From contig OY743168.1 in assembly GCA_963555705.1 (NCBI GenBank), positions 20,776,139 through 20,840,138 on the forward strand: 64,000 nucleotides of DNA, given 5' to 3'. The notes beneath the pieces are model-generated. The model worked only from the letters and a program-made list of their open reading frames with translations, had not been told where the DNA came from and searched no databases. This document shows positions 9,631-20,262 of the stretch, piece by piece; position 1 is the first letter of the stretch; every line of letters begins with the position of its first letter. The position numbers were made by a program, and so were the translations under genes. Source of the DNA: Ligustrum vulgare (lineage: Eukaryota; Streptophyta; Magnoliopsida; Lamiales; Oleaceae).

Positions 9631-9810
9631 AAATGTTGCAGTTCCCGTTTCAAAAATTGACTTAAGTGTGGGATTATAAAATTAATAGCCCCTTAACAAC
9701 TTTATTTTCTTTTTTTGTTTTCTTGACCTTATCTTTAGAGGTGTTTGCCAAGTGAACACTTTCAGTTCTGTCCTGCTTCAACTTTTCTTCCTCTTGCACA
9801 CAAAATAGAA

Positions 9811-9970
9811 TGAGCTCATTTAGAGTTCATTTCTCCCTTTAACAGTTATAACTGACCTTAAGTTGACTAAATTGTGCAAGAAGCTTGCACACTATGAAAT
9901 GAGCTCATTGAGAGTCCATTTCTACTTTGACAATTATAGCTAACCTTAAATTAACTATATTGTGCAGGAA
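9811..9970 (-). repeat. Tandem duplication inside gag
   Basis: Two copies, about 9811-9876 and 9898-9965, share a stretch starting gagctcatt(t/g)agagt and ending attgtgca. They encode the C-terminal part of gag (LNELI-type residues). The duplication is specific to this copy as far as the window shows. Confidence 0.6.
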
Positions 9971-10052
9971 GCGATATCAATACCAAATGCACGAGCAAGT
10001 CATTAGACAAGTCGGGTTTTAGTTCCTTAAGTTTTGAAGCAGTGTGAGACAT

Positions 10053-10536
10053 CTACATGATGTACTCCCTTATTTTTCCATTGCCTTTATACTTTATTGA
10101 AATCATGCTTTGCATAAGCGTGCTTGTTTCAGCCTTATCGTTTTTCGCAAAACGTTTCTTAATTTCGGCAAGGAATTCATTGGCATCATTTACCTCCTCA
10201 GATACTGTGTCACTAAAGGCTTCCAGAATGCCGCACTTAATGATCATGAGACTCACGTAATTTAAGCAATCCCACTTCTCAAAGTTCCTCATTTGTTTAG
10301 ATGAACTTTCATCCGTAAGAGGAGCAGGTTGCTCAATCCTTAGTACACGGTCTAGATCCATGCAGCCAACGAAAAGTTAATATTCTTGTTTTGATCCTTG
10401 AAGTTTGTTCCATAAATACAAGGATTAAATTTGAGCTTGTAGATATACTATTAGCAGAATTTGAAACCGAATAGAGAACACTTAAATAAAATAGCTCACA
10501 TAAGTACCTTATTATGCAAATCATACTTTCAAACAA
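10053..10536 (-). pseudogene. Copia gag (UBN2/DUF4219-type) remnant
   Basis: The frame 10361-10053 reads DLDRVLRIEQPAPL, then WDCLNYVSLMIIKCGI, VNDANEFLAEIKKRFAKNDKAET and MISIKYKGNGKIREYIM. This is the conserved capsid-like gag of plant Copia elements. The N-terminal part lies upstream (to about 10536) in a shifted frame. The C-terminal part with the duplication is at 9811-10050. Confidence 0.85.
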
Positions 10537-10616
10537 TGGTAGGGCCCATCACAAGATACCTAGCACAACATCAATATTTAGTCTTTGGACAGAAATATTG
10601 ACTTGTAAGTGGTACT

Positions 10617-11015
10617 CTTGGTGTAGTAATCAAACACTGACAGTAAGACATGTCAACCAAAAAACCTTTCTTTGGACCGATTTATTGATCACAAGTAAAA
10701 CCAAATAACCGTCACGTATTTATCACCACAAGTTCATGTGAAATTCGGGCCAAATATTGACCTTCCTTTGGGCCGATCAATATCCGCATGAAATAACACA
10801 CAAACACCTAATTTTCCCTTGGTGTAGTGATCAAACACTGGCAATAAGACATGTTAACCAATAAACCTTTCTTTGGACCGATTTATTGATCACACGTTAA
10901 ACCAAATAATTGCCACGTGTTTATCACCACAGGTGCATGTGAAATTCGAGCCAAATATTGACCTTCCTTTGGGCCGATCAATATCCGCAATGAACAACAC
11001 ACACAAATACCTTCT
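10617..11015. repeat. Two tandem copies of a 200-bp leader repeat
   Basis: Copies start at 10617 and 10817 with ttggtgtagt(a/g)atcaaacactg and both contain cctttctttggaccgattta and ttcctttgggccgatcaata. Period about 200 bp; located in the transcribed leader of the Copia element upstream of gag. Confidence 0.85.
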
Positions 11016-11159
11016 AATATTCAAAGTTAATTAATATCCACAAGAGAGGTTGCTTTGGCAACATGTTGCTTCAACTAACTTACTTTCGAATATTATATCT
11101 CTCAAAAGTTTCCGATGTACCAAGATTTGAAACTGAAATCCATTGATTTGCATCTATAT

Positions 11160-11790
11160 TTGACTTTAGGATTTGAATTATAGAATTCAAAACTTTAGAA
11201 TAAAGCAATCCTTAAGTTAGGAGAGTCAATTGCAATATTCTTAAACCTTAGGTGACCAATTATGTAAAATTTTAAGCTTGAAGGACTTAAATTATAATTT
11301 TCAGAAAATTTTATTGGCCAATTTTGAGAAATTCCAAACTTTAGATCCCAATTTGAAAGAAAATCAAACTTTAGAGGTCCAAAATATGAAATTTTCAATC
11401 TTTAAAGGTTGATTTTGAAAATTTTCAAACTTTAGTAGCCAATTTAGAAAATTCCCAAACTTTAGGGACTTAATTTAAAAAAAAAAGTTCAAACTTTAAG
11501 GACCAATTTTGAAAATATCCAAACTTTAGTGACTGAATTAGAAAATTTTCAAATTTTAAGGACCAAATTAAAGAATTTCAGAACTTTAGGTGTTGTATTA
11601 GAAAATTTTCAAACTATAGGAGCCAAAGTAGGAAATTTCAAAACTTTAGAGGCTGAATTATACAATCCAGAACTTTAAAAGGTCCAACTTAAATAATTTT
11701 ATAAATCTATGGGCTGATTTTATAAAATTCCATAACTTTAAGGGCCAACTTAAATAATCTTATAACATTAGGATTAAACATTTAATCTAT
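11160..11790. repeat. Degenerate array of about 40-bp units in the Copia leader
   Basis: A motif of the form aattttcaaactttagggacca recurs roughly every 38-42 bp, with about fifteen diverged copies. It is non-coding and AT-rich. Confidence 0.8.
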
Positions 11791-11874
11791 AACAAAATAG
11801 AGGACCGGAGGAGCAATTTTACATAACTTCCTAAAATTGCAAAAGAAGTCCTTGGAGACTTCTAATTCACAACA

Positions 11875-12300
11875 AAGGCCCCTGCTCCAAAATCGACCAC
11901 ACAGCAGCTAGGGTTTGTAACCCTAGCTTCCACCGCCGCCTCCACCGAATCCGGCTGGAGCGCAACCCCGGCACACTCCTTTGCGCCTCCTGATGCTGCT
12001 TCCCTGCGCGAAGCAGTGCCATCCCACTACCGGCGTATTGCTTCGCGTTGCAGCGCCATCCATGGCGCTGCACCGCGCCACTTGGTCTCCTCACAAAAAA
12101 ACAGCGGCGGGGTTGTCGCCGCTCCACAGCAGCTACGCGAAGGCAGCCGGCTTGAAGCGCAACCCATGTCACAGGCGTTCGTTATCAACGCCATCCGATA
12201 CAATTTCGATCTCTTCCAAAAATCCGAATCGAAGATTCCAACATCCCAACAACAAATACATACACAACACGATTTTCACAAAACCAGATCTGGAACCTTA
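11875..12300. other. GC-rich segment in the Copia leader
   Basis: This segment is much richer in G+C than the sequence around it, with GCCGCC, GCGCCAT and GGCGCTGCACCGCGCC. Frames are open on both strands (plus 11981-12301 and 12016-12423; minus 12172-11867), as expected for GC-rich DNA, and none shows a known domain. It could be a structured 5' leader or a captured host fragment. Confidence 0.5.
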
Positions 12301-12586
12301 ATCAAACATTCGAATTCCAGATATATCCAACCAATATTCATCACCCTCTTCATTCATAAATCCAAAACCGAACAAAATTTTTACAGATTAAAATGCATAA
12401 TTCATCAGCTAAGGAATTATTGATGTAAAATACATACTGCCATATTCGGTCCCGTGCGAAAATACCGAATTCAAAATCCAACAAAAACTTTTCAGATTCA
12501 CATATAAAGGCAGTAGGCATTTTATAGATTTTATAAATCCAAATTCGTATTATTCAACACAGATCTGATAATCCAACTTGATGATT

Positions 12587-12601
12587 GGCTCTAATACCAC
12601 T
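12587..12601 (-). other. Primer-binding site of the Copia element
   Basis: Next to the 5' LTR the minus strand reads TGGTATTAGAGCC, one base away from the initiator tRNA-Met complement. Confidence 0.85.
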
Positions 12602-13055
12602 TGTTAGAAAATTTTCATCACAGATAAATTATTTATCTACGACCCAAAATCATCATGCTGAATTATCAAGAATGAATAACTGAAGCGGAAGTGTACCTTA
12701 ATCAAATATGATTCGCGATGAACAATTCGGTTGGTTGGATCTTCTAAATCAATACATAGTCCTAATTTTTCTCTCTGATGATGGGATGTCAGACAGAATG
12801 AACAGTACGTACGATTCATGGACCATAACCGACTTTATATACTGTATTGCCAGTTAACCTAATCCGGCCCATCATGAATTAGGTAATGGCCTGATATCTA
12901 CACATAAAAGCCCATACATTAATTTGATGCATTAAAGCCCAATATACCAAATCCTTATTAGATCACTTTAAATGGGCTTAACCAAAATTGATAGCCTTTT
13001 ATTCAATACACAAAAATCCACATATAAGCCCACACGATTGATTAAAATCCTTACA
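12602..13055 (-). repeat. 5' LTR of the 6919-13055 Copia element
   Basis: 454-bp partner of 6919-7372, ending TTACA, followed by the target copy GGGTG at 13056-13060. Confidence 0.93.
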
Positions 13056-13060
13056 GGGTG

Positions 13061-13136
13061 CACCACCGACCTTTTCGGCTTTGACGCCACCAAAATCTTC
13101 AACGTCAAATTCCCTACAGTTAAGATTCGTTCTTAA
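13061..13136 (+). pseudogene. Right half of the short ORF split by Copia
   Basis: This continues the 6809 frame in phase (TTDLFGFDATKIFNVKFP) and ends with TAA at 13134-13136. Immediately beyond is an unrelated gag fragment on the other strand, so the ORF end may not be its original end. Confidence 0.4.
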
Positions 13137-13353
13137 TCTTAGGAGTAAAAGTCATATAGTTCAAACCTTTATTTGGATTGGAGTTTTCACTATCTAGGCT
13201 AGATTCACGATATGTAAGAGGGAAATTCATAGCCTTACATATTGTTTTCTTATAATTAAGACACTCAACTCTTATATTTCTAAAACCCTGACACTCAAAA
13301 CACATAATAGATTGTAATCTCTTCCTGACATCTCTAGTATCAGTGTTTAACAA
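13120..13353 (-). pseudogene. Copia gag zinc-knuckle fragment
   Basis: A 77-codon frame contains CFECQGFRNIRVECLNYKK. This matches the gag knuckle of plant retroelements (C-x2-C-x4-H-x4-C), but the His is replaced by Asn and the usual GH is RN. It is a fragment of a second Copia element, interrupted upstream by the hAT-type insertion at 13341. Confidence 0.7.
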
Positions 13354-13887
13354 GGCGAGGCGGAGGTGCGTCTCACCTTGAGGCGCATCACTTCTGCCTT
13401 AAGGTGGCGACTATGAAGCATAACTACTGAGGCTTCCACCTTAAACCCTGAGGCGCACGCCTCAAGATATGCGCCTCACAAGGCATGAGGTGTGCCCCTC
13501 TCGTAAAAAGGAGAAAGGTTCATTTTTCTTAATTAGGAGCTACGTTGGAGGCGTCGTCGTCGGAGGAGTGTCGACAAAGGATTGTGAAATCTCTAATTCT
13601 CTCTTCCATTTTCCTTTAGCAGCTACAGCTCTATCTGTTATGTAATATGATATGTAGATTTAGGGTTTCACACTTAGTTTTTGGGTTTGGTGGCTGGATA
13701 GGTTATAAATGGACGGGCTTGGACTATTCTATCAATTAAATAAAGCTCAAACTTCTTAAAATTGTGTAATTTTTTTTAATCAAATTGAAAAAGAAAATAT
13801 TAAATAAAAATAATAAAATGAAGATCATATTTTTTATTTTTTATTTTTAATACAAAATAATTATATGAAAATCAGATCTAATACTGT

Positions 13888-13955
<68 letters not shown>

Positions 13956-14227
13956 TAAAATTAATAAATAGACCCCCCACCCCAACAAAAAAAAATTAAA
14001 AAAACAGTTTTACACAATAAAAATATAAATAAATCTTAAAAGTAAAATTAATAAATTTAAAGAGTAGAAAAATAAAAATAATTATTATTTACACTTTAAA
14101 AATAAAAAATATATATTTTATATTATTTTATAATTTTTTGACTGAATTTTTGACATTTTGTAAGGCTTATGCCTCGTCCGGCGAAGGAAAACCGCCTCAA
14201 TACTTAGTTCCGCCTTTTTAAACATTG
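13341..14227. mobile_element. Non-autonomous hAT-type element (887 bp)
   Basis: Terminal inverted repeats CAGTGTTTAACAAGGCG and (right end, inverted) CAATGTTTAAAAAGGCG match at 15 of 17 positions. The flanks TCTAGTAT (13333-13340) and TTTAGTAT (14228-14235) are an 8-bp target duplication with one difference. The GC-rich ends contain inverted AGGCG-type subrepeats; the middle is AT-rich with a (TC)n(TA)n microsatellite at about 13890-13952. No transposase frame is present. Confidence 0.85.
13890..13952. repeat. (TC)n(TA)n microsatellite
   Basis: A run of tc dinucleotides passes directly into a run of ta dinucleotides, inside the hAT-type element. Confidence 0.95.
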
Positions 14228-14329
14228 TTTAGTATATGTTTTTTCTTTTCTTTCCAATATTTATTTTAGGGGGGGGGAGTGTATAATGACTCACTCATCT
14301 AGATTAAAATGGAATCAAGGATCTAATTT

Positions 14330-15560
14330 AGGCTCTGATACTAGTTGAAAACACTTGTGTTGATCCAACTACACCTATAAGGGGGTGATAGATGTATAGT
14401 GGAAAATTATAAATTAATTAACAAGTAGTTAAATCTAGACAAATAATCAATTAATAAGACAAAATAACAATCAATATAAAACAATAAATAAATGCATAAA
14501 GTAAATAACACAAAGAATTGGTAATGAAGGAAAACATTTTGAAGAACTTTTCACGAGGATAAAAAACATCCAGGCAAACATGCCATTAAAAATTACTAGA
14601 AAAGATCTAGCTTACAGAAATTGATTCAGACACTACTAACCCTTAGTTGATTTTAACCCCCGACTTGTAAAGTACCAAAGATCCTCTTCGATCGTGCTTC
14701 CCGCACCTTCCAACAACTCTAGACTCTTTTCTCTCAATGTGAATAACTGGAACTCCAACTACCACTCCCCAACTCTGGAACTTTGAAGTCTTATTGATAA
14801 ATAATTTTAGGTTTTGTGTTTTATAATTGACAACTCTCGAATTTCAATTCAAGAAGTTGTTGTGATTGATCTTTGAAAATTAAAGAATGAATCAATAGAT
14901 TACTAGGATGTCATCTATATTAAATATAATAATCAACCACCCGACGACAAACGGACTAGGCCCAAGTATATATAATATGAAGTGTTTGAGGTCTTATGAG
15001 ATTGTAAAAAGGCTAAAAATTGCGAATATGAATTCTCCACAGGACACGACAGCTTGAGCGTTAATCGAGCGCATTGAAACTGCTAAACCCACTAGAGCGG
15101 TAATCTCGCGGTTAGCAAGCGGTCATCATTATTTTGTTAATAACTTTTTCTTTCGATATCCGATTAAGGTGATTCATAGTACGTTGAAAAACTAACTCAA
15201 ATAGTTACAATTCTTCCAATTCAAACATTTGATGTAAACTTGTAATTGGGAATCTAAAATATAATCCTTGCGAATTAATTATTTTCTTTTGACTTCTAAT
15301 TGTATTCTAAGTCTTCTTGAACACTACTTTGATCTTCTTGAGTCTAAACACTCAAATAAATCAAATACAATATTTTGACTTTATAAACGAGTCATTTTGT
15401 TCACGGGATTGTCAATTACATCAAAACTTACCAAATTAAATTCGAATGTTTCATCTATTCATCTAAAATCTTCCTCTGAAATTCAAGTGGTTTCTGGTGA
15501 AGGTTTTCCTCACCGATGACTAGAAAATTATTAGATTCAAGAGGGATTTCAGGGACTTTT
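14330..15560 (-). repeat. LTR and primer site of a second, broken Copia element
   Basis: The minus strand has an LTR end in CA at 14346, then ACTAGTATCAGAGCC, a slightly changed tRNA-Met primer site (14345-14330). The LTR extends to the right in an LTR-like, non-coding, AT-rich stretch; its outer end could not be placed. It includes a cluster of GC-rich repeats near 15056-15125 (gagcgttaatcgagcgc, agagcggtaatctcgcgg). The gag fragment at 13120-13353 probably belongs to it. Confidence 0.55.
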
Positions 15561-16384
15561 CAGGTTAAGTCAATTGTTGGAACAAGAGACGCAAGAAAAA
15601 AAACAAGTCATGATATGAATTATCATTTCAAGATTGAACTCTTTTGGCATCAGTCAACTCTTAAAAAATGTCCCTAAGCTTCTTAGATAACTGATTGTTA
15701 ATGAATTTGCCCATCAAAATTATATATACAGGACACGTGGTGATTCCACCAAATTAAAAATAAGGGCGCTGCTACAGTGCCCGCGCGGGCGAAGCGGCTT
15801 TATTGTAAAAATAAGACTAATACATATGAGAGATCTTGTCAAAATTAAGGACCGAATTTCCTTGGTATTAGCCCTTGATAAGCAGCTGCATTGCAATGAT
15901 TAGTCATGCTACATGAACATAATCTTTGACAAAAAATTTTACATCTGTACATATGGCAGCGATCTATTATTTTACTTATTACATCAACTCCAAAATCAAC
16001 AATCCACAAAAATTCGATCATCTAAGATGGCAATGAAGGGTAGCAAAGTAGCATTTTCCTTGCAATGATACTTCAACAGGAGTGACATGTTTGTGTTTGA
16101 CACGTGTCGAAAACCAACACTCTATCATTGTTATTTTTCTTATTCTTTTTTTTTTAAAATAAAAATATTATATTTTTAGCTAAAAGTTATGATTATATAA
16201 CATTTATATACTATTTTTTTAAATATTTCAACAAGAAAATTAATAACAAGTATAAAACTAAATTTATACTACTCTTTAACTACACATATTTCTTCAATTA
16301 TTTTTCAACAACATATTTTACCTTACAAATATCACATTTTTTGTTTATAAACAATTTTTTTTTACCAAACAGATACTTAATTGT
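15561..16384. other. Intergenic, no gene seen
   Basis: AT-rich sequence with one short GC-rich perfect palindrome, GCCCGCGCGGGC, near 15780-15791. No coding frame or RNA gene was recognised. Confidence 0.6.
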
Positions 16385-16526
16385 TATTATAAGTAAATTC
16401 AATGGTTGGAATTAACTAAAACCACATACAAATCCGGGGCAAACTTTCGCTTACAATAATCGACTGCCAAGTGTACTCAACTTACCTAAATTCATACTAA
16501 ATAAGGTTGGTGATACATACTAAGAG
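16385..16526. repeat. Dispersed repeat copy that keeps an empty hAT target site
   Basis: About 130 bp here (ggttggaattaact...caacttacctaaa...aaggttggtgatacata) is related to 25110-25208 plus 26059-26100. The latter copy is split by an 842-bp insertion at ACTTACCT; here that site is intact. Confidence 0.75.
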
Positions 16527-16698
16527 CTGTTTGGTGTATGAAATTTTTTTAGTTTTTGTTAGTTTTTTAAATTTTTTGATGGATGTGTGGTTTAGATTGA
16601 TTTGAAAAGTCAAAAATTATGGAAACTAAGGATGAATGGTTAAGACTTGAGATTGAGTTTGAAAAGTTTTGGTTAAAATATTTGATAGACCAAACAGC
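16527..16698. mobile_element. MITE with CTGTTTGGT inverted ends
   Basis: Left end CTGTTTGGTGTATGAAAT and right end (inverted) CTGTTTGGTCTATCAAAT match, with CTAAGAG at 16520-16526 and 16701-16707. The offset of two bases at the right leaves the exact target duplication uncertain. Related AT-rich repeats of this type appear near 49650-49790. Confidence 0.6.
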
Positions 16699-16707
16699 CT
16701 CTAAGAG

Positions 16708-17160
16708 TGTCTGATATTGTTTAAACAAAGTTTTTTGAATGAATAGTGATTTTTTGGAGAATGGATGGTTGAAATTTGATTAAAAAGTTAAATATTGTAG
16801 ACTTGACTTTTAATGAATCGTAGACTCGTCACCTTGGATTATCAACATTTTCCCATTCCCTATGGTTGCAAGTGCTTATCATTATTATTGAGGACTTTGT
16901 ATTCTCGTCATTTCTCCCGCACCTGCAAAAGAAAAAATTAATCGAAGTTAATGTTTAATTCATTCAAACGTGACTTAAATTTAACCACACGTAACGCTTT
17001 AGTACTCATATCAGTTGGAATACTCTCAGTAAGAATTTAAAAAAAAAACTACTCTCAGTTGGAATTTTAAACAACAACACTTTATCTTAATTTATTTTTC
17101 TCTTATAAAATGACACTTAGCGTCAATATTTTAGATTTCTCATGATAAACTGAATTTTTA
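16708..17160. other. Intergenic, no gene seen
   Basis: AT-rich with no open frame or known motif. Confidence 0.6.
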
Positions 17161-17169
17161 CTTAACATT

Positions 17170-17970
17170 AATTCACTTTTGGGTACAAATCAACTCACTC
17201 AAGCACGATCTATTTCAAGCGCTGCACACTCCATAGCACTTGGAAGGTTCGTTTCAATCGCTGCTCACAAAAGCATTCCTTTTATCGTATCAGATGTTAC
17301 ATTCTTTTTTGCATTTTTTGGTATGCAACTGTCAGCTCCTCGAAAACAATGTTTGACTTGTCCGTGTGCAAATGTATAGTATGAGACAAAATATCTAACT
17401 CGTGAAGTAACCCTTTTAACCACGTATCTTCTTTTACCGCTTCTGTACCATGACAACATATTCGATCTCGGTGCTTGATAGAGCAAAATAAGAAATGTGT
17501 TTTAGTTGATTTTCTTCAATCACGATCACCAGCAAAATCAAAATTAACGTAACCATGTAAGACTAATCTATCACATGTATTTTCATATACCAAATCTACA
17601 TTAATGTACCAACAATATATCTTAATAACCATTAAGACCTCCTTAGTAAATTAATAGAGTGTTAAATCTGGTGTAGTTGTAGACATGGAATACAACACAG
17701 ATCCTATATTATTAGCCTAAGGTATGTTGTTGTACATTTCCTCTTTTACTTTTTTTGTTTTAGGTGTTTGGCAGAATATAAATACATATGCCCCGCTAAA
17801 ATAACCTTAATAGACTTATACTTGATTGCATGTGAGAATTCCTCATTCTAATTTGTACACTCCAAGATAAAATCTCTAGCCACTAACCTAACCTTATATC
17901 AAGGAGGATCATTATTAAGGTTAACACCTTATTTAATTTTTTAAAGCCATTTATATTCAACAACTCTTTG
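17170..17970 (-). pseudogene. Degenerate Copia pol (RT and RNase H pieces)
   Basis: On the minus strand near 17880-17780 the residues NEEFSHAIKYKSI resemble the RT block EVFSPVVKHTSIR. Near 17470-17400 a frame gives TEIEYVV, and after a shift TWLKGLLHELD, the RNase H hallmark of plant Copia. The remainder is scrambled by frameshifts. No LTRs were found around it. Confidence 0.6.
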
Positions 17971-18530
17971 AAAATCTTTTACGAACTTTTATTTTTTCAA
18001 TTGAATATATAATAATTAATGAGCGGCGGAAGCTTAAATACAAATTCTATATTAACACAAAGTGATCGCTGAAATTCGTTCTTTATTTCAATTTTCCTAC
18101 TAGTTATTTAAAAATTCATAAATTTTGTTATAGAATGGTTGACATAATTTATCATGATACATTGATGAAAGATCTTTGGATTTGGATAAAAAGTAATTTG
18201 AAAAATATTATCATAAATAAAGTTCTATAAATAACACCAAGTCAACGCGGCAATTGTCGATTCATATCATTCTCCCTTCATTCATACATTTCCGTGAACT
18301 CTCCTTTCTCTCCGTGCTTCACTCGCGATCTTTATCTTTTTATCCATAATCACCCCATTTCTTGACGTAGTTTTTGTTGTCCATAACAAAAAAATGCACG
18401 TCTGAGGTTGTGAATAGACAAGAACTTTGAATCAGAGAAACCCATTATAATTATCCTTCTATTATTTCATTATTCTTATGCTGTGAATCATCAAAGATTG
18501 CCCCATATTGATTTATGATACTATTTAAAC
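17971..18530 (+). promoter_or_regulatory. Upstream region and probable 5' UTR of the ORP gene
   Basis: No gene frame. From about 18240 the sequence becomes C/T-rich (cattctcccttcattcatac, ctcctttctctccgtgcttc), typical of plant 5' untranslated leaders, and the ORP start codon follows at 18531. Transcription start not determined. Confidence 0.4.
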
Positions 18531-19314
18531 ATGTCTATGGTGTCGACACCAGCTTTAGCTGAAGCACAAGCACCACCACAGACGCGCCCGCCTGGTTCAA
18601 TTATTTGTGGGATTTTGTATAAGTGGGTTAACTATTGCCAAGGGTGGAGGGCACGGTGGTTTGTTTTGCAGGATGAGGTCCTCAGTTTCTTCAAAATTCA
18701 CGGGCCTGATAAAATTGTGGTCAGTCGAGAGACTGAGAAGGGATCAAGAGTAATTGGAGAAGAATCCATGAAGCTGATGTTACGTAATCACAAGAATGGC
18801 AGTAAGGATTCATCTTCGAAAACCTGGAAGCCTGTTGGCGAAATCCATTTAAAGGTTTCGTTTTTTCAATTTATATAATTATGAACTTCTGTGTACATTG
18901 CTAATGAACTACACTATTAATCTATCTGGGTTTTTGATCCTTTTGTTTCTTCTCTAGGTCGCATCTATTCGAGAAGGGCGATCAGATGATAAGAGGTTTT
19001 CCATTTTCACGGGAACGAAGAGGTTGCATCTGAGGGCAGAGTGCAGAGATGACAGAATGACATGGATAAAAGCATTGCAGGATATGAAGGACAAGTTCCC
19101 AAGAATTTCCAACAGCGAGTTACTGGGTCCGGTGGAGAATTTAGGTGTCTCGACAGAAAAGTTGAGGCAACGATTGTTAGAAGAAGGCGTGAGCAAGGTT
19201 GGTATTGGGGACAGTGAGCAGATCATGAAGGATGAGTTTACGTCCATGCAGAATCAATTGTTGCTGTTGAAGCAGAAGCAACGTCTCCTAATGGACACGG
19301 TGCGGAAGTTAGAG
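18531..19314 (+). pseudogene. Oxysterol-binding protein-related protein (ORP1-type), first two exons only
   Basis: Exon 1 (18531-18854, 108 codons) starts at an ATG and encodes the first half of a pleckstrin-homology domain: [20 protein letters not shown] then [12 protein letters not shown] donor follows at 18855; the acceptor AG is at 18956-18957. Exon 2 (18958-19314, 119 codons, phase 0) completes the PH domain ([28 protein letters not shown]) and has [15 protein letters not shown] and [22 protein letters not shown], a coiled coil typical of plant ORP1-type proteins. A good donor, GTACGT, follows at 19315. The sterol-binding ORD domain and remaining exons are not found anywhere downstream in the window. 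Both exons look intact, so this is either a recently truncated gene or one with a very long second intron. Full-length relatives move sterols/phosphoinositides between membranes. Confidence 0.85.
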
Positions 19315-19545
19315 GTACGTGTTGTGATCCGTATTGGATCCCGAAATTCTTCTTCGGTTTCTTCTGCGACCCAAACTACTTTCAGACTTCCCTAATTTGT
19401 AGCTTAGTATCTGGAGGTCATTTCTCTCTTTTTCTTTGTACTGAGGTGATCAGGTTGTGAACCTTTTATCTTTTGTGTAGATGTGTAGATCAGCTTAGTT
19501 TGGGATTGGTTCTTGAAGATTTTTGTACTCTATTTTTTTATTTTT
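19315..19545 (+). other. Start of ORP intron 2
   Basis: Begins with a consensus donor GTACGT and is T-rich and non-coding; no third exon is seen before the repeat at 19546. Confidence 0.6.
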
Positions 19546-20262
19546 AGGAGTGGACACATTTTCTCGGAATCGGTGGAACCGGACCGGAACCGATTAGAAT
19601 CGGTCGGTTCAGATCCGGTTCGATTAAGGAAAATTCTCGATTTGGTACTTGTATTTAGAATCGAACGGGAACCGGTCCGGTTCCCGATTCTTATTAATTG
19701 GAACTGACCGTACTTCGGTTCCCTTATATGTTGAATTTTTTTTAATATAAATCGTGAAGCGGTGAAATCGTTTGGGCAAGTTCCCGTTTGACCAAAATTT
19801 CTTTCTAATCCCAACTTCACACATAAATAGAATCCTCCTCCAATTCCACTCAATCTCTTTGATTCTTTACTTTATATAATCAATCTAACTCCCAATTTAA
19901 GTTTTAATTCACAATTCCCAACCCCAAATTTAAATTTGTCGGCATTACCTAAATCCTAAGTAATTTTACAAACAAAACTCTAAAAGCTGTTGATATGAAA
20001 TTTCGATTTTCGAAGGCAAATTTACACAAACGGTAGAGTTGAAAGAAATTTTTAATCTTTATTAGGGAACATTTTATTTTAACATTTTCAAATGTAAAGG
20101 ACCGAACCGGACCGACCTGAAACCAATTGGTTCGATATCGGTTCGATTCCGTAGCCAAATATGGAATCGATGGTTCCATTACTAAGATTCTCATTGATAA
20201 TCTGTTCGGTTCGATTCCTTTTGGAACCGGACTAAACCTGACCTTCCTCTCCTCAAAAGGAA
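19546..20262. repeat. Repeat with AGGAGTGGAC end and GGAACCGG-rich tracts
   Basis: The left end reads AGGAGTGGACACATTTTCTC, then many GGAACCGGACCGG/GGTTCGATT units; the right part (20100-20250) has the same units in reverse orientation (ccgaaccggaccgacc). Ends of the same type occur at 45060 and, inverted, at 46752-46762. It looks like a non-autonomous DNA element; the right end against the Gypsy remnant is not sharp. It ends the recognisable ORP gene. Confidence 0.55.

Larger units (their letters stand above)
6919..13055 (-). mobile_element. Copia LTR retrotransposon, young, internally deleted
   Basis: Two 454-bp direct repeats (6919-7372 and 12602-13055) flank 5.2 kb and are themselves flanked by GGGTG (6914-6918 and 13056-13060). 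The LTRs start TG and end CA. By eye they differ at about eleven positions (about 97.6% identity), so the insertion is fairly recent. On the minus strand the order is LTR, tRNA-Met primer site, long leader with tandem repeats, gag, a small part of pol (linker, RT, RNase H), polypurine tract, LTR. Protease and most of integrase are absent between gag (ends about 9810) and the RT-proximal linker (about 9630), so it cannot move alone. Confidence 0.93.

Noticed and set aside
11867..12423. Protein genes in the GC-rich segment
   Set aside because: Open frames occur on both strands with no domain, as expected from composition alone.
15780..15791. Regulatory site at GCCCGCGCGGGC
   Set aside because: A perfect 12-bp palindrome but isolated, with no gene nearby to relate it to.
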